A stretch of DNA of 6,356 nt, from the NCBI GenBank assembly GCA_017526725.1, contig JAFXRA010000314.1:1-6356 (forward strand), in the 5' to 3' direction. The position numbers and the translations under genes were made by a program. Shown one piece after another: positions 4,312-6,356 of the stretch (its first letter is position 1; each line of letters opens with the position of its first letter). This stretch comes from Candidatus Rifleibacteriota bacterium (GTDB lineage Bacteria; Riflebacteria; Ozemobacteria; Ozemobacterales; Ozemobacteraceae). The notes beneath the pieces are model-generated. The model did not search any database. It was not told where the DNA came from and saw only the letters and a program-made list of their open reading frames with translations.

Positions 4312-4794
4312 ATGACTGACGTATTAACCAAAGAGCAGCGGCACCTCAATATGAGCCACATAAGAGGGAAGGACACCTCTATTGAGGTTAAGCTTCGTAA
4401 AGCTTTGTTTGCCAGAGGATTCAGGTTCAGGAAGAATGTCAGCAAGATGATTGGCAAGCCAGACATAGTGCTTCCTAAGTATAAAACCGTAATATTCATT
4501 CATGGTTGTTTCTGGCACAGGCATCATGGCTGTCGTTATGCCTCTACTCCAAAGACTAGAAGAGATTTTTGGGAAGAAAAATTCAACAGAAATATCCAAA
4601 GAGATAAACATCAAGCCGAAGAACTTATCAATGCTGGCTGGCACGTATTGGTGGTTTGGGAGTGCGAGTTGAAGCAAGATATGCCTGGAGTCGTGGATGA
4701 ACTGGAAAAAATAATGCTACATATATTACCAGTCTCTACAAAAAAGATACTCATACCTGGTTTAGACTGTTTTATAGAAACAAAAAGAGGGTAA
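4312..4794 (+). CDS. vsr: Very short patch repair endonuclease Vsr
   Basis: The 160-residue protein is full length for Vsr, which nicks DNA 5' of the T in T:G mismatches left by deamination of 5-methylcytosine and so starts very short patch repair. Hallmarks in order are 'LNMSHIRGKDTSIEVKLRKAL' with E25, 'GKPDIVLP' with catalytic D51, and 'IFIHGCFWHRHHGCRY' with H64 and H69. D98, 'FWEEKFNRNIQRD' and 'GWHVLVVWECEL' follow. C66, H71, C74 and C118 would form the structural zinc site; one residue is inserted before C74 relative to E. coli. The residue before H64 is Ile, where E. coli has Thr63. A modest ribosome site, AGAGAAATAAG, precedes the ATG. vsr normally sits beside a cytosine-5 methyltransferase gene, but none is in the window. 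Its codons look less AT-rich than its neighbours, suggesting separate acquisition. Confidence 0.95.
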   Translation: MTDVLTKEQRHLNMSHIRGKDTSIEVKLRKALFARGFRFRKNVSKMIGKPDIVLPKYKTVIFIHGCFWHRHHGCRYASTPKTRRDFWEEKFNRNIQRDKHQAEELINAGWHVLVVWECELKQDMPGVVDELEKIMLHILPVSTKKILIPGLDCFIETKRG

Positions 4795-4870
4795 TAAGTT
4801 TATTGTCTAGTTTAAACAATTCAAATAATCAAATCGATGCCTTTCTTTGGGCATTATTATCAGGTTATAT

Positions 4871-5068
4871 TCAATTAGTTGAAAGCTCGTAGTTTTTTAG
4901 TTCTTCTTCTGTAAGCATTCTTCCCAATCTTTTCATCTGAAGAACAACCTCTCGCAAACGGTAAATCTTGCCATCTGGTTCTGTTAATCTACCGTCTTTT
5001 AAGTTGCTTTCAAAATCATCAACAACCGATTTATTTTCTTCTTCTTCTTTTCTAGGAACTATAATCAT
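4871..5068 (-). CDS. Small protein of unknown function, paralogue of the adjacent upstream ORF
   Basis: This 65-residue protein starts MIIVPRKEEEEN and continues with an acidic stretch, 'KIYRLREVVLQMKRLGRML' and 'TEEELKNYELSTN'. The start was chosen to match the paralogue at 5116-5322, which begins MIIIPKE. A GTG at 5086 would add six residues. Neither start has a clear ribosome site. The first half is acidic and variable, the second a conserved helical block. The stop of the upstream paralogue lies about 30-50 bases before the start, so the two are probably cotranscribed and follow the DUF2075 helicase. I recognise no named family. Small size and pairing would fit an antitoxin or regulator, but nothing shows it. 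Confidence 0.65.
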   Translation of the reverse strand: MIIVPRKEEEENKSVVDDFESNLKDGRLTEPDGKIYRLREVVLQMKRLGRMLTEEELKNYELSTN

Positions 5069-5115
5069 TTCAGCATATAAATCCACAATTCTTTAAGAAT
5101 TTCAAAAATGAACTA

Positions 5116-5322
5116 TTAATCTTCTTTATAATCTTTTACTTCAAACTTTGCAAATTCTTCTGAAGTTAATGGTCTCCCAAGACGCTTAGACATAAGTATA
5201 GCTTCGCGAAGATGATAAATTTTATGTTCTGGGTCAGGAACAACATATATTCCATCTGTTACAGCACTATCTAAATCTAAGAACTTGTCTTCTTGAGGTG
5301 CTTCTTTTGGTATTATTATCAT
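5116..5322 (-). CDS. Small protein of unknown function, first of two tandem paralogues
   Basis: The product is 68 residues: MIIIPKEAPQEDKF, an acidic middle, then 'HKIYHLREAILMSKRLGRPL' and 'TSEEFAKFEV' with a charged end. It shares the pattern K-I-Y-x-L-R-E, K-R-L-G-R-x-L-T-x-E-E with the next gene, so the pair arose by tandem duplication. GGAG lies 14 bases before the ATG, longer than usual. It begins 49 bases after the stop of the DUF2075 helicase on the same strand, with no terminator seen between, so a shared transcript is likely. The function is unknown. Confidence 0.7.
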   Translation of the reverse strand: MIIIPKEAPQEDKFLDLDSAVTDGIYVVPDPEHKIYHLREAILMSKRLGRPLTSEEFAKFEVKDYKED

Positions 5323-5371
5323 GTTAAATTTATATACTCCAAACGGTAGAAAATAATAGAATTATAATTAT

Positions 5372-6356
5372 TTATATTTCTTCAAAACCTAAACTTTTCA
5401 AATATTCATAAGTTCCGTTATAATATTCTGGCAATCTTGTGCTATCTTCCCAAAAGCCATTTAAATTTTTATTGGGATTTCCCTCTGGAACACATATTAT
5501 CATTCCTGATCTTGCGCGTGTAAGTAATACTCTATATGCGTTCAACATATATTTTATTCGTTCCTTCTTGTTCTCTGTGTTGGCTTCTATTTTATCCCAT
5601 TTGTCTTTTCCATTAAATCTGTAAAAATGCCATTCACTGTTTTTATATTGCATATCTGCATCCCATAATAAGCAAACATAATCTAATTCCAAACCTTGAA
5701 CTTGAATTTCTGTTGCCGCATCTTCTAAATAATTTGAAGATCTTGTATCTGCTTTATCTTCAAGGAACCAATGAACGGTATTTTCATTATCTGTTCCCAA
5801 AACATGTATTCCAAGAGGTTTATATCTTGCTGATTCTTTTGTAATTAATACCCCAATTCTTTCCGTACCTCTTACTTTTTCGTGTAGCCACTTTTTGGCT
5901 TTCTGCATATTTCGGGTTAAAATAATTGGGTATTTTTCTTTAATATCTGAATAAATTGAAGCTGCTTTTTTATCTAAAGCAAGTAAAGCATGAACAAATG
6001 CTGAAAGTTTTTCTGCTCTATATGATCTTAAAGAAACTTCTAAGTGTAAACTTTTATTAAAGCTGACATTTGGGTTGTTTTTTAGTAATTCATCGACCAT
6101 ACCTTCAGCATATTCTGGTTCTGTTAATTGTGGAGAAATATAGATTTTCCAATGTTTAAACGATTGATTTAAGGCTCTTATCCATTCTGCAATACCTGCT
6201 TCACCAGTATTTATTTCTTGACCGCCTCCAACAAGACATATAATTGTTGCCCAGTCTTCACGTTGGTCTAGAGACCAAATTAAAAAGGAAGCTTCAGACA
6301 TAGGAAAATTGGGCACTTTCAATTTATTTCCGTAAGTTCCGCCTCTTTTTAGATAA
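5372..6356 (-). CDS. DUF2075 (Schlafen group 3-like) DNA/RNA helicase, C-terminal part
   Basis: The frame stays open to the window edge: it continues as YLKRGGTYGNK before the TTG at 6322, so that TTG is not the start and the N-terminus lies outside. The 327 visible residues match the DUF2075 helicase domain. 'IICLVGGGQEINTGEAGIAEW' (about residues 39-59) is the motif III-like segment with its Gln. 'TEIQVQGLELDYVCLLWD' (about 215-232) is the motif V-like segment. 'NAYRVLLTRARSGMIICVP' (272-290) carries the arginine motif VI. Walker A and the DEAQ-type Walker B motif must lie upstream. Such proteins are superfamily 1-related ATPases, sometimes fused to a GIY-YIG or other nuclease and common in defence islands. 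The two small paralogues follow in the same orientation. The family is firm; the cellular role is not known. Confidence 0.88.
   Translation of the reverse strand, partial: YLKRGGTYGNKLKVPNFPMSEASFLIWSLDQREDWATIICLVGGGQEINTGEAGIAEWIRALNQSFKHWKIYISPQLTEPEYAEGMVDELLKNNPNVSFNKSLHLEVSLRSYRAEKLSAFVHALLALDKKAASIYSDIKEKYPIILTRNMQKAKKWLHEKVRGTERIGVLITKESARYKPLGIHVLGTDNENTVHWFLEDKADTRSSNYLEDAATEIQVQGLELDYVCLLWDADMQYKNSEWHFYRFNGKDKWDKIEANTENKKERIKYMLNAYRVLLTRARSGMIICVPEGNPNKNLNGFWEDSTRLPEYYNGTYEYLKSLGFEEI

Noticed and set aside
4299..4499. Second minus-strand open frame over vsr
   Set aside because: Antisense shadow of vsr with no supporting start signal.
4324..4677. Minus-strand open frame of 117 codons
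   Set aside because: It is antisense to vsr, which carries all the catalytic and zinc residues.
4835..4860. Hairpin ATGCC/GGCAT between vsr and the small minus-strand gene as a terminator
   Set aside because: The stem is only five pairs and no T-run follows on either strand.
5439..5624. Plus-strand open frame
   Set aside because: Antisense to the DUF2075 helicase motif VI region.

Overview
The window is AT-rich, with AAGGAG-type ribosome binding sites and TATAAT-type promoter elements. This fits a low-GC Firmicute or similar gut anaerobe, but no gene here fixes the taxonomy. It looks like an accessory, defence-island type region: two different Rpn-family (PD-(D/E)XK) nuclease genes, an orphan Vsr mismatch endonuclease, the end of a DUF2075 (Schlafen group 3-like) helicase, the end of a DUF4143-type ATPase, and several gene remnants.

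Layout. 1-623 (+): C-terminal part of a DUF4143 ATPase. 720-1978 (-): an Rpn-like nuclease gene followed directly by two 58-codon ORFs. Each of these is a free-standing copy of the nuclease's own C-terminal tail. 2113-2780 (+): decayed material, comprising a winged-helix fragment behind a 12-bp repeat tract, a short unidentified ORF and a strong terminator. 2780-3180: intergenic DNA with a TTGAGT repeat cluster, a 15-bp palindrome and a stub of a further tail copy. 3184-4065 (-): a second Rpn nuclease with a different head but a related tail. 4066-4311: intergenic DNA with a structured element. 4312-4794 (+): vsr. 4871-6356 (-): the end of a DUF2075 helicase followed by two small paralogous proteins of unknown function.

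Main point. Published work on E. coli Rpn proteins showed that the small C-terminal domain (RpnS) is also translated from an internal start and blocks the toxic full-length nuclease (RpnL). Both Rpn genes here have an internal ATG preceded by a GGAGG-type site at the start of the tail. At the first locus the tail also exists as two extra downstream genes of almost the same length (60, 58 and 58 residues). At the second locus a stub with the same ribosome site, ATG and first codons lies just downstream. I infer a nuclease with an intragenic antitoxin whose antitoxin part has been amplified into separate, diverging tandem genes. That architecture is not one I know to be described. The alternative is that the copies are leftovers of collapsed rpn duplications.
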